From positions 5,457,501-5,521,500 of the forward strand of contig NZ_AP023262.1 of the NCBI RefSeq assembly GCF_016756615.1: 64,000 bases of DNA, written 5' to 3'. A model generated the notes under the pieces. The model was given only the letters and a program-made list of their open reading frames with translations. It ran no database searches and was not told the origin of the DNA. The stretch comes from Mesorhizobium sp. L-8-3. Its GTDB lineage: Bacteria; Pseudomonadota; Alphaproteobacteria; Rhizobiales; Rhizobiaceae. The position numbers were made by a program, and so were the translations under genes. Below are positions 8,004 to 15,831 of this stretch, piece by piece (position 1 is the stretch's first letter; every line of letters starts with the position of its first letter).

Positions 8004-8033
8004 TTGACATCGCTGATGAATTGAAATCATTTA
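8004..8033 (+). promoter_or_regulatory. Putative promoter with embedded operator site 4 for the hydratase-carboxylase operon
   Basis: A perfect TTGACA -35 (8004-8009) is followed after 18 bases by CATTTA (8028-8033), a weak -10. Operator site 4, GATGAATTGAAATCATT (8015-8031), fills the spacer, a classic repression arrangement. The hydratase start lies 60 bases downstream. The rest of the 7802-8092 region holds site 3 and no gene that can be supported. Confidence 0.5.
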
Positions 8034-8092
8034 TATCTCGGGACGGTCGGAGACCGGGCGCAGCAAGCACCAAAACGGAGCCAGGGACGAAA

Positions 8093-8875
8093 GTGACAGA
8101 ACCGGTACGCATCGAGCGCAAGGGCGCAACGCTGACCATCGTCATCGATCGCGAGGCGCGCCGCAACGCGCTGAACGAAAGCGTCGCGCTCGGCATCGCC
8201 GCCGGGATCGACCAGGGCGAGGCCGACCGGAGCATCCGCGCCATCGTGCTCACCGGTACCGGCGACAAGGCCTTCTGCGCGGGCGGCGACCTTCAGCCGG
8301 CGGCCGACGGAACGCCGTTCAACATCGATGCCGCCGACCCCCGCCATTATGTGGCGCGGCTGTTGCGACGCATGGATGCCTGCCGGCTGCCGCTGATTGC
8401 GCGCGTCAACGGCCATGCGCTCGCCGGTGGTTTCGGGCTGGTCTGCGCCTGCGATCTGGTCGTGGCGCGCGAAGATGCCCTGCTGGGCGTCACCGAGGTC
8501 AAGGTCGGCCTGTTCCCGATGATGATCCTGCCCTACCTGCTGCGCGTCGTGCCCTACCGGGCGATGATGGAGCTGTGCGTGACCGGCGAACCGATCACCG
8601 CGACCGAGGCGCTGGACCATGGCTTCGTCAACTACGCCGTCCCTGCGGAAGACCTCCACGCAAGGACGGAATGGCTCGTGGAGCGCGTCGTCACGAAGTC
8701 GCCGACCGGCATCCGTCTCGGCAAGCAGGCGCTGACCAAGATCCGCGAGATGTCGACCGACAGCGCACTGGAATACGCGCAGTTCATGCTCGCCAACATG
8801 GCCCGCACCAGGGACGCCCGGGAAGGTTTCGCGGCCTTCAACGACAAGCGCAAACCTGAATGGACGGCGGAGTAG
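8093..8875 (+). CDS. Enoyl-CoA hydratase/isomerase (crotonase family, AtuE/LiuC-like position)
   Basis: This 260-residue crotonase starts at GTG 8093 (TEPVRIERKGATLTIVIDRE follows); a much longer open frame upstream crosses the promoter region and is not credible. The oxyanion-hole segments are FCAGGD (61-66) and ALAGGFGL (109-116). Of the two glutamates of classical hydratases, the first position is Gly115, while the second is kept as Glu135 in VTEVKVGL. Single-Glu crotonases include hydratases of branched glutaconyl-CoA esters and isomerases. It leads the rightward operon, seven bases before the AtuA-family gene. It probably hydrates the carboxylated enoyl-CoA made by the downstream carboxylase. 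Confidence 0.88.
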   Translation: MTEPVRIERKGATLTIVIDREARRNALNESVALGIAAGIDQGEADRSIRAIVLTGTGDKAFCAGGDLQPAADGTPFNIDAADPRHYVARLLRRMDACRLPLIARVNGHALAGGFGLVCACDLVVAREDALLGVTEVKVGLFPMMILPYLLRVVPYRAMMELCVTGEPITATEALDHGFVNYAVPAEDLHARTEWLVERVVTKSPTGIRLGKQALTKIREMSTDSALEYAQFMLANMARTRDAREGFAAFNDKRKPEWTAE

Positions 8876-8881
8876 GCAGCC

Positions 8882-10750
8882 ATGAAGGAGATCGTCAGGA
8901 TCGGCTGCGGCGCCGGCTTCTGGGGCGACAGCCCCGACGGACCACGCCAACTCGTACGCGCCGGCGGCATCGACTATCTCGTGCTCGATTATCTGGCCGA
9001 GATCACCATGTCGATCCTTGCCCGGATGAAGGCCAAACGCGCCGACCTCGGCTATGCGACCGATTTCGTGACCATGGTCATGCAGCCGCTGGCCAGGGAG
9101 ATCGCCGCCAAACGAATTCGCGTCGTGACCAATGCAGGCGGTGTCAATCCCGAAGCCTGCCGCGATGCCCTGGCCGCGGTGTTCAAGGCCGCCGGCGTGG
9201 ATCTCAAGATCGCCGTGGTGCGTGGCGACGACCTTTCGGGACGGATCGAGGATTATCGGCGCGACGGCGTGCGTGAGATGTTCAGCGGCGCGGCACTGCC
9301 CGAGCGTATCGCCAGCGTGAACGCCTATCTCGGCGCCTTCCCGATTGCTGCCGCGCTCGACGCCGGTGCCGACATCGTGCTCACCGGGCGTTGCGTGGAT
9401 TCGGCGATCGTGCTCGGGCCGCTGATCCATGAATTCGGCTGGAAGCAAAGCGACTATGATCTGCTATCGGCCGGCAGCCTCGCCGGCCATGTCGTCGAAT
9501 GCGGCACCCAGGCGACCGGCGGCATCATCACCGATTGGCGCGACGCGGCGGCCGGCTGGGACAATATGGGCTTTCCGATCGCCGAGTGCCGCGCCGACGG
9601 GACATTCGAACTGACCAAGCCGGCGGGAACCGGCGGACTGGTCAGCCCGATGACCGTCGGCGAGCAAATCGTCTACGAGGTCGGCGACCCCGCCGCCTAT
9701 GTGCTCCCTGATGTCACCTGCGACTGGACCAGGGTGAAACTGGAGCAGACGGGCAAGGACCGGGTGCACGTCTCCGGCGCCAGGGGACGCTCGCCGACGG
9801 GTTCCTTCAAGGTAAGCGCGACCTATGCCGACGGCTATCGCGCCGCCGTCACCATGATGATCGCCGGTCGCGACGCGGTCGAGAAGGCCGAGACGGTCGG
9901 CAAGGCGATCCTCGCCCGGTCGACAAGTCTCATGCAGGAGGCCGGCCTGCCCGGCTTCTCGGAGACCTCGATCGAGGTGCTGGGCGGCGAAGCGAGTTAT
10001 GGCAGATCGAGCAGAGCGCGGACATCACGCGAGGTCGTGCTCAAGATCGCCGTGCGTCACCCAAGCAAGGAAGCCCTGCAGATCTTCGGCCGCGAGATTT
10101 ATCCGGCAGCGACCGCAATGGCCCAGGGGCTGACCGGCTTCGCCGGCGGCCGGCCCGAGCCGCAACCCGTCGTCCGGCTGTTCTCGTTCCTCGCCCAGAA
10201 AGGCGGCGTGCCGGTCGAGGTGGAGATCGACGGCAAGACCATTCCGGTGGCAGCCTCCCTCGGCAGCCCGGCGGCATCACCCGAGCGAGGAGAAAAGCCA
10301 GATCGCGATGCCGATACCGCCCCGTCTCTGCCGGCGCCGGACGAAACGGGAGACCAGAGGATCGCGACCGTCCCCCTTGTCGCGCTTGCCCACGGCCGAA
10401 GCGGCGACAAGGGCGACATCGCCAATATCGGCGTGCTGGCCCGGCGCCCCGAATTCGTGCCCGTCCTGAGGCAGGCTCTGACACCCGATACGGTGGGTGC
10501 CTATCTCGCCCACTTCGCCAAGGGCAAGGTCGAGCGTTACGAATGGCCGGGCCTCGATGCCTTCAACTTCCTTCTTCACGAAGGGCTCGGCGGCGGCGGC
10601 ATCGCCTCGCTGCGGCACGACCCGCAGGGCAAGGCGATGGCCCAGATCCTGATGGACATGCCGGTCAGTGTGCCCGCGGCCTGGCTGGTGCCGGGCGGCC
10701 CTCTTGCCGGCTGGAAAGAACAGGGCGCAATGCAAGGAGCCGGCAAATGA
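8882..10750 (+). CDS. AtuA-family protein (DUF1446 domain plus C-terminal AtuA ferredoxin-like domain)
   Basis: This 622-residue protein has the two-part AtuA architecture. The N-terminal DUF1446 domain (about 1-450) begins RIGCGAGFWGDSPDGPRQLV and contains VVTNAGGVNP and DIVLTGRCVDSAIVLGPLIH. A variable linker of about 50 residues follows, then the C-terminal domain (about 500-605) with ALAHGRSGDKGDIANIGVLA and FNFLLHEGLGGGG. AtuA is required for acyclic terpene use in Pseudomonas, but its reaction is not established; homologues sit beside acyl-CoA carboxylases in many catabolic clusters. Its stop overlaps the biotin carboxylase start (ATGA at 10747-10750), which supports a joint role with the carboxylase. 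Confidence 0.88.
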   Translation: MKEIVRIGCGAGFWGDSPDGPRQLVRAGGIDYLVLDYLAEITMSILARMKAKRADLGYATDFVTMVMQPLAREIAAKRIRVVTNAGGVNPEACRDALAAVFKAAGVDLKIAVVRGDDLSGRIEDYRRDGVREMFSGAALPERIASVNAYLGAFPIAAALDAGADIVLTGRCVDSAIVLGPLIHEFGWKQSDYDLLSAGSLAGHVVECGTQATGGIITDWRDAAAGWDNMGFPIAECRADGTFELTKPAGTGGLVSPMTVGEQIVYEVGDPAAYVLPDVTCDWTRVKLEQTGKDRVHVSGARGRSPTGSFKVSATYADGYRAAVTMMIAGRDAVEKAETVGKAILARSTSLMQEAGLPGFSETSIEVLGGEASYGRSSRARTSREVVLKIAVRHPSKEALQIFGREIYPAATAMAQGLTGFAGGRPEPQPVVRLFSFLAQKGGVPVEVEIDGKTIPVAASLGSPAASPERGEKPDRDADTAPSLPAPDETGDQRIATVPLVALAHGRSGDKGDIANIGVLARRPEFVPVLRQALTPDTVGAYLAHFAKGKVERYEWPGLDAFNFLLHEGLGGGGIASLRHDPQGKAMAQILMDMPVSVPAAWLVPGGPLAGWKEQGAMQGAGK

Positions 10751-12270
10751 CCAGGCATGTGGTGGCGCCCAGCGCCGAGACGCCGCTCGCGCCGGCCCCG
10801 TTCCTGAAAGTGCTCATCGCCAATCGCGGCGAGATCGCCTGCCGGGTCATCCGCACGCTGCGCGAGATGGGCATTGCGTCGGTTGCGATCCATCATCGCG
10901 TGGAATCCGGAGCGCGCCATGTGCGCATGGCCGACGAGGCGATCGAGATTGCCGGCGACACACCGGTTGCCGCTCATCTGGACGGGAACCAGATCGTCGC
11001 GGCAGCCCTTTCCTGCGGCGCCGACGCGATTCATCCCGGTTATGGATTCCTCTCCGAAAATGCCGGCTTTGCCGAAGCGATCGCCAGGGCCGGCCTCACC
11101 TTCATCGGGCCGGACGCCGAGACGATAGGGCTGATGGGCGACAAGATCTCCGCGCGCAATTTCGCGCAGGCGCACGGCGTCCCCGTGGCCCCCTCGGTCA
11201 TGCCGACCGGCGACATCGAAGTCTTCGTCGAGCAGGCGGCGGCAATCGGCTTCCCACTGCTGATCAAGGCCGCGGCCGGCGGCGGCGGCAAGGGCATGAA
11301 CATCGTGCGTTCGGCGTCGGAGCTCAAGGAGGCCGCCCGTATCGCCACCAGCGAGGCCAAACGCTATTTCGGCGACGGCCGGGTCTATGCCGAAACCTAT
11401 GTCGAGCGCCCACGCCACATCGAGGTTCAGGTGCTGGGCGACGGCCAGGGCAACGCCATCCACCTCTTCGAACGCGAATGCTCGGTACAGCGCCGCTTCC
11501 AGAAGATCGTCGAGGAAGCACCGGCCGCAAGCCTTCTGCCTGAACTGCGCGACGAAATCTGCGCAGCGGCCGTGAAGCTCGCCGCAGCCGCGCGTTACAA
11601 GAATGCCGGGACCGTCGAGTTCATCCTCGGGGCGGACGGCCGTTTCTTCTTCCTCGAAATGAACACCCGCCTCCAGGTGGAGCATCCCGTGACCGAGATG
11701 ATAACCGGGCTGGATCTCGTGCGAGCCCAGCTGGAGATCGCGGCAGGGCGGGGTTTGCCGGCCACGCAGGAAGAAGTCGTCATCGCCGGTCACGCGATCG
11801 AGTGCCGTATCTGCGCCGAGGATCCGGGGCGTGATTTCATGCCGGAGACCGGCGCGATCCAATATCTCGGCGTGCCCGAAGCGCCGTTCATCCGCTTCGA
11901 GAACGCCCTGCAGAACGGGCAGAAGATCACAGCCGATTTTGATCCGATGCTGGCCAAGCTGGTCGTCTATGGCGCTGACCGCAACGAAGCAATCGACCGT
12001 TCGGGCGCCGCTCTCCACGAACTCGCTCTGCTCGGCGTCACCACGAACACCGACTACCTCGCCAGGGTTCTCGACCATCCTGCGTTCCGGTCCGGCAGCC
12101 TGCATACGGGCTTTGTGGCCGAGCATGCGTCCGCCCTCGCCGCCGGCGAGATCGACACGGCGACCCTCGACAATGCGCTGATTGCCGCCGCGCTGGGCTT
12201 CCGCGAATTCCACGACATGGCCTTCGACGTGCCCGAGCCGCACGCCACCATCGGGTACTGGAGAAACTGA
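10747..12270 (+). CDS. Acyl-CoA carboxylase, biotin carboxylase subunit (stand-alone)
   Basis: This 507-residue protein carries the complete biotin carboxylase domain: KVLIANRGEIACRVIR (21-36), HPGYGFLSENAGFA (96-109), the ATP-grasp glycine loop AAAGGGGKGM (175-184) and EMNTRLQVEHPVTE (304-317). It carboxylates carrier-bound biotin with ATP and bicarbonate. Methylcrotonyl-, geranyl- and propionyl-CoA carboxylase alpha chains usually continue for another 150 or so residues with the BT linker and carrier domain; here the chain stops after the BC C-terminal domain and the carrier is the next gene, overlapping by one base. AAGGAG precedes the ATG. An 18-residue leader before the BC core is unusual. 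Confidence 0.93.
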   Translation: MTRHVVAPSAETPLAPAPFLKVLIANRGEIACRVIRTLREMGIASVAIHHRVESGARHVRMADEAIEIAGDTPVAAHLDGNQIVAAALSCGADAIHPGYGFLSENAGFAEAIARAGLTFIGPDAETIGLMGDKISARNFAQAHGVPVAPSVMPTGDIEVFVEQAAAIGFPLLIKAAAGGGGKGMNIVRSASELKEAARIATSEAKRYFGDGRVYAETYVERPRHIEVQVLGDGQGNAIHLFERECSVQRRFQKIVEEAPAASLLPELRDEICAAAVKLAAAARYKNAGTVEFILGADGRFFFLEMNTRLQVEHPVTEMITGLDLVRAQLEIAAGRGLPATQEEVVIAGHAIECRICAEDPGRDFMPETGAIQYLGVPEAPFIRFENALQNGQKITADFDPMLAKLVVYGADRNEAIDRSGAALHELALLGVTTNTDYLARVLDHPAFRSGSLHTGFVAEHASALAAGEIDTATLDNALIAAALGFREFHDMAFDVPEPHATIGYWRN

Positions 12271-12773
12271 TGGCGTTCAAACTTACGGTCGACGGCCATC
12301 CGCATACGATCGAAATCGTGCGGCGACGGCCACACCTCGTCCTGCGGATCGACGGGCGGGAACACGAAATCTCACTGACCGGCAACTCCGGCGACGGCCG
12401 CCAGACTATCCAGATCGCAGGCATTCCCTTCCATTTCACCAGGGCCCATGCCGGAGATCGCCAGATCGTCCGGTTCGGCGGGCACACCTTCCTCACCGGA
12501 ATTGTCGATCCCCGTTCTGAAGCCGAAGGCGGCGGCAGCACGCAGGATCACATCAAGGCGCCGATGCCCGGAGCGGTGGTCTCGGTCCACAAGGCCGCCG
12601 GCGATGCCGTCAAGCGGGGCGAAACCATCGTGACCATCGAAAGCATGAAGCTGCAGACGGCGCTGGCGGCGCCGCGCGACGGGGTCGTCGCCGAGATCCT
12701 GCGTGAAGAAGGCGCGACCTTCGAGAAGGACGAGATTATCGCACGGCTTGAAGAAGAAGCCGGAAAGGCTTGA
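12270..12773 (+). CDS. Biotin carboxyl carrier subunit with N-terminal BT-like region
   Basis: This 167-residue protein corresponds to the C-terminal third of a normal acyl-CoA carboxylase alpha chain. Residues 1-85 form a beta-rich region resembling the BT (BC-CT mediating) domain; residues 92-163 form the biotinyl domain (APMPGAVVSV, then GDAVKRGETIVTIESMKLQT). The biotin attachment Lys is Lys127. The motif reads ESMKL rather than the usual EAMKM. It overlaps the biotin carboxylase stop by one base (TGATG) and precedes the carboxyltransferase by four bases, so all three subunits are made together. The carrier shuttles carboxybiotin between the two active sites. Confidence 0.9.
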   Translation: MAFKLTVDGHPHTIEIVRRRPHLVLRIDGREHEISLTGNSGDGRQTIQIAGIPFHFTRAHAGDRQIVRFGGHTFLTGIVDPRSEAEGGGSTQDHIKAPMPGAVVSVHKAAGDAVKRGETIVTIESMKLQTALAAPRDGVVAEILREEGATFEKDEIIARLEEEAGKA

Positions 12774-12777
12774 TACC

Positions 12778-14385
12778 ATGCGCAGAATTTCTTCTCTGAT
12801 AAGTACGTCGAGTGCCGACTTCCGCCGCAACGAGGCTCACAACCGCAAACTGGTCGCGGCCTTCCGCGAGAAGCAGCAAGCGGCACGCCACGCCCGGCCG
12901 CAACGCGACCTCGAGCGGTTGAGCAAGCAGGGCAAGCTGCGCCCGCGCGAGCGCATCGAAAAGCTGCTCGACCCGGGCACGCCTTTCCTGGAACTCTCCT
13001 CGCTCGCCGCCAACATGGCCTATGGGGGCGAGTCGCCGTCGGCCAGTTCGATCGTCGGCATCGGCGTCGTATCGGGACGCGAAGTCGTGATCCGCGCGGA
13101 CGACCCGACCGTCAAGGGTGGCGCCTGGTATCCGCTGACGGCAAAGAAGATCGTACGCGCCCTCGACATCGCCATGGAGAACCGGCTTCCCGTCGTGCAT
13201 CTGTGCGATTCCGCGGGCGGCTTTCTTCAGCTCCAGTCCGAGGTCTTTCCGGACAAGCACATGGCCGGACGGATCTTCCGGAACCAGTCGATCCTGTCGA
13301 AGATGGGGGTGAAGCAACTGGCGCTGGTGTTCGGCCACTGCACGGCCGGCGGCGCCTATATTCCCGGGCTTTCCGACTACAATGTCATCGTGCGCGGCAC
13401 CGGCGCGGTCTTCCTCGGCGGGCCGCCGCTGGTGCGGGCTGCAACCGGCGAGGATGTGACGGTGGAGGAACTCGGCGGCGCCGACATGCACACCAGCGTC
13501 TCAGGCACCTGCGACTATCCGGCCGGCAGCGAGGAAGAGGCGATCCATATCGGCCGCGAGATTGTCGCGCAGTGGGAAAAGCCGCGGAAATGGGAGTGCC
13601 AGCGCGAAACGCCGGAGGAACCCGCCTATGATCCCGAGGAGATCTACGGGATCCTGCCTGACGACATCAAGAAGCAGTTCGACATGCGCGAGATCATAGC
13701 GCGCATCGTCGACGGCAGCCGATTCCACGAATATCAGCCCAACTACGGCACCACGCTGGTCTGCGGCTTCGCCAATATCTGGGGCTTCAAGGTGGGCATA
13801 CTCGCCAACAACGGCGTGCTGTTCAACGACTCCTCGCTCAAGGGCGCCCATTTCATCGAGCTGTGCAACCAGAACTCCACGCCGCTTGTGTTCCTGCAAA
13901 ACATCACCGGCTACATGATCGGCCGCGAATATGAGCGGCGCGGCATCACCAAGGACGGCGCCAAGATGATCATGGCGCAAAGCTGCAGCCGCGTTCCGAA
14001 ATTCACCGTGATGTGCAACGGCTCCTTCGGCGCCGGCAATTACGGCATGTGCGGGCGCGCCTTCGACGGCCGCCTGCTGTTCACCTGGCCCAACCACCAG
14101 ATCGGGGTCATGGGCGGCGACCAGGCCGCCAATACGCTGGCCGAGGTCAAGGTCAACCAGATGAAGCGCAACGGCGGAGCGGTCGACCAGGTCGAGGTCG
14201 ACCGGCTCTGGGAAGAAACCCGGAAGGCCTATCAGGAACAGTTGTCGGCCTACTACTCGACCTCGGAACTCTGGGACGACGGCATCATCGACCCGGTCGG
14301 TACACGCAACGCGCTCGGCGTCGCCATCTCGGCATCGCTCAACGCGCCGCTCGGCGAACAGGGTTACGGCGTGTTCAGGTTCTGA
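12778..14385 (+). CDS. Acyl-CoA carboxylase carboxyltransferase (beta) subunit, MccB/AtuC type
   Basis: This 535-residue protein has the two crotonase-like halves of a carboxyltransferase. The acyl-CoA site shows DSAGGFLQLQ (144-153) and CTAGGAYIPGLSDY (188-201); the biotin-side half contains NNGVLFNDSSLKGAHFIELC and NITGYMIGREYE. Length and motifs place it with methylcrotonyl-CoA and geranyl-CoA carboxylase beta chains rather than with propionyl-CoA carboxylase. The ATG at 12778 is chosen because the longer frame would lie within the carrier gene. It moves the carboxyl group to the gamma methyl carbon of an enoyl-CoA. Leucine-type and terpenoid-type substrates cannot be separated by eye. Confidence 0.92.
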   Translation: MRRISSLISTSSADFRRNEAHNRKLVAAFREKQQAARHARPQRDLERLSKQGKLRPRERIEKLLDPGTPFLELSSLAANMAYGGESPSASSIVGIGVVSGREVVIRADDPTVKGGAWYPLTAKKIVRALDIAMENRLPVVHLCDSAGGFLQLQSEVFPDKHMAGRIFRNQSILSKMGVKQLALVFGHCTAGGAYIPGLSDYNVIVRGTGAVFLGGPPLVRAATGEDVTVEELGGADMHTSVSGTCDYPAGSEEEAIHIGREIVAQWEKPRKWECQRETPEEPAYDPEEIYGILPDDIKKQFDMREIIARIVDGSRFHEYQPNYGTTLVCGFANIWGFKVGILANNGVLFNDSSLKGAHFIELCNQNSTPLVFLQNITGYMIGREYERRGITKDGAKMIMAQSCSRVPKFTVMCNGSFGAGNYGMCGRAFDGRLLFTWPNHQIGVMGGDQAANTLAEVKVNQMKRNGGAVDQVEVDRLWEETRKAYQEQLSAYYSTSELWDDGIIDPVGTRNALGVAISASLNAPLGEQGYGVFRF

Positions 14386-14387
14386 CG

Positions 14388-14993
14388 ATGGAGCCGATCC
14401 GCATCTATTTCGATTTCGCCTCGCCCTACGCCTACTTCGCGCTCCCGAGCCTGGAGAAGCTCGCCGGAGAACACGGCCGGGAGTTCGAATGGCGGCCCAT
14501 CATCCTGTGGGCGGTCATGAAGGCCCATGGCATCGCTCCGCCCATGGACGTGCGGGTCAAGCGTGACTATTTCGTCACCGATATGAAACGGTCCGCCGCT
14601 TTCCACGGCCTCCCCTATCGCCATCCCGATCGCTTGCCGGTCTCATCGCATCTACCTGCACGCGTCTATTGGTGCCTTGCCGACACCGATCCTTCGGCGG
14701 CTAAGGAATTTGGCCGTAGCGTTTTCCGGGCGTTCTTCACCCAAGGCGAGGACATCACGAGCGAGGCTGCGATTACTCGTCTCGCGATCCGATCTGGCCT
14801 GGACGAAGCCGGAGCGCGCGATGCAGTAAGCGGGCCTGTCGGCCGCGCGAAGCTGGCGGCTGCCGTCGATCTGGCCATCGCCGATGGCGTTTGCGGCTCG
14901 CCCTTCGTGATCATCGATGGAGAGCCGTTCTTCGGCGCCGACAGGGTACCGCAGATCGCCTGGCGTCTCGGTCAGTCCACCATCGGCAGGTGA
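14388..14993 (+). CDS. 2-hydroxychromene-2-carboxylate isomerase-like protein (DsbA/kappa-GST fold)
   Basis: This 201-residue protein matches the HCCA-isomerase/kappa-GST family: YFDFASPYAYFALPSLEKLA at 8-27 holds the conserved active-site Ser, and GVCGSPFVIIDGEPFFGADR near the C-terminus holds the cis-Pro segment. Family members are glutathione-dependent cis-trans isomerases of aromatic-ring-cleavage products; many occur in clusters that break down terpenoids or fatty acids, where the role is unknown. The ATG lies two bases after the carboxyltransferase stop, so it belongs to the operon. Here it may isomerise an unsaturated CoA ester or free acid, but that is inference from position. Confidence 0.85.
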   Translation: MEPIRIYFDFASPYAYFALPSLEKLAGEHGREFEWRPIILWAVMKAHGIAPPMDVRVKRDYFVTDMKRSAAFHGLPYRHPDRLPVSSHLPARVYWCLADTDPSAAKEFGRSVFRAFFTQGEDITSEAAITRLAIRSGLDEAGARDAVSGPVGRAKLAAAVDLAIADGVCGSPFVIIDGEPFFGADRVPQIAWRLGQSTIGR

Positions 14994-15051
14994 CGGCGTG
15001 ATGGAAAGCATGGCACTATCGGCAACGCTCAGAAAGGCCGGAGGAAGAATC

Positions 15052-15825
15052 ATGAGCAGCTACAACGACATCTCGTTCCGGCACGAGGGCGGCATCGCCC
15101 ATATCACCATCGAGCGCCCTGCCCGGCTCAATGCCTATCGCAACCAGACCGCGGACGAACTTCTGGACGCATTCCGCCGCGCCGAGGACGATACGACGAT
15201 CCGCGCGGTGATCTTCACGGGCGCCGGCCGGGCCTTCGGCGCCGGCTACGACCTCTCGACGGTGAAGCCGGGCGAAGTGCCCGAACTGGATCAGGTGCTC
15301 GAGCAGCATTTCAATCCCCTTGTGCGGCACATGCGTCGTTCACGCCTGCCGATCGTGTCGCAGGTGAACGGTCCGTGCGCGGGAGCGGCGGTGGGCGTCG
15401 CGCTCGCTGGCGATATCGTGATCGCCGCGCGTTCGGCCTATTTCTACGAGCCCTTTGTCGGCATCGCGCTTGTTCCCGACGCCGGCAATACGCTGTTCCT
15501 GCCGCGCGCCGCCGGCCGCATCCGTGCCATGCCGGCCATGCTGCTCGGCGATCGCATCAGCGCCGAGGAAGCCCTCTCCTGGGGCTTGGTCTGGCGTGTC
15601 TTCGACGATGCCGAGCTCGTCGCCGAGGCAGCACGGATCGCCGACGCGCTCGCTGCCCGCACGCCGTCGGCGATCGCCGCGACCAAGCGGCTGGTCACGT
15701 CGGCGACCGATTTTGCCATGGACGAGCAGCTCGACCTCGAGCGCGACCTGCAAGGACTTGCGGGCCGCACGCCCGAGATGAAGGACGCCATCGCCGCCTT
15801 TTTCGCGAAGCGGCAGGCAAGCTAA
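15052..15825 (+). CDS. Enoyl-CoA hydratase/isomerase (PaaG-like crotonase)
   Basis: This 257-residue crotonase is the last gene of the operon. GGAGGAAGAATC precedes the ATG at 15052, which is preferred over an in-frame ATG at 15001. The oxyanion hole lies at AFGAGYDLS (61-69) and PCAGAAVGVALAGD (108-121). Both classical glutamates are missing; the segment VPDAGNTLFLPRAAG (141-155) carries an Asp (about 143) in the place of the catalytic Asp of PaaG-type isomerases. It therefore more likely shifts a double bond than adds water. It ends six bases from the convergent nadC stop, with no room for a classic terminator between them. Confidence 0.87.
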   Translation: MSSYNDISFRHEGGIAHITIERPARLNAYRNQTADELLDAFRRAEDDTTIRAVIFTGAGRAFGAGYDLSTVKPGEVPELDQVLEQHFNPLVRHMRRSRLPIVSQVNGPCAGAAVGVALAGDIVIAARSAYFYEPFVGIALVPDAGNTLFLPRAAGRIRAMPAMLLGDRISAEEALSWGLVWRVFDDAELVAEAARIADALAARTPSAIAATKRLVTSATDFAMDEQLDLERDLQGLAGRTPEMKDAIAAFFAKRQAS

Positions 15826-15831
15826 TCCCCG

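Noticed and set aside
6566..8092. Upstream extension of the enoyl-CoA hydratase frame to 6566
   Set aside because: It is antisense to the acyl-CoA dehydrogenase and crosses the divergent promoter region; crotonase homology begins at the GTG at 8093.
8093..15825. A plain leucine/isovalerate (Liu) operon
   Set aside because: No HMG-CoA lyase is present, while an AtuA-family gene and a TRAP transporter are; a leucine role is not excluded but is not the best reading.
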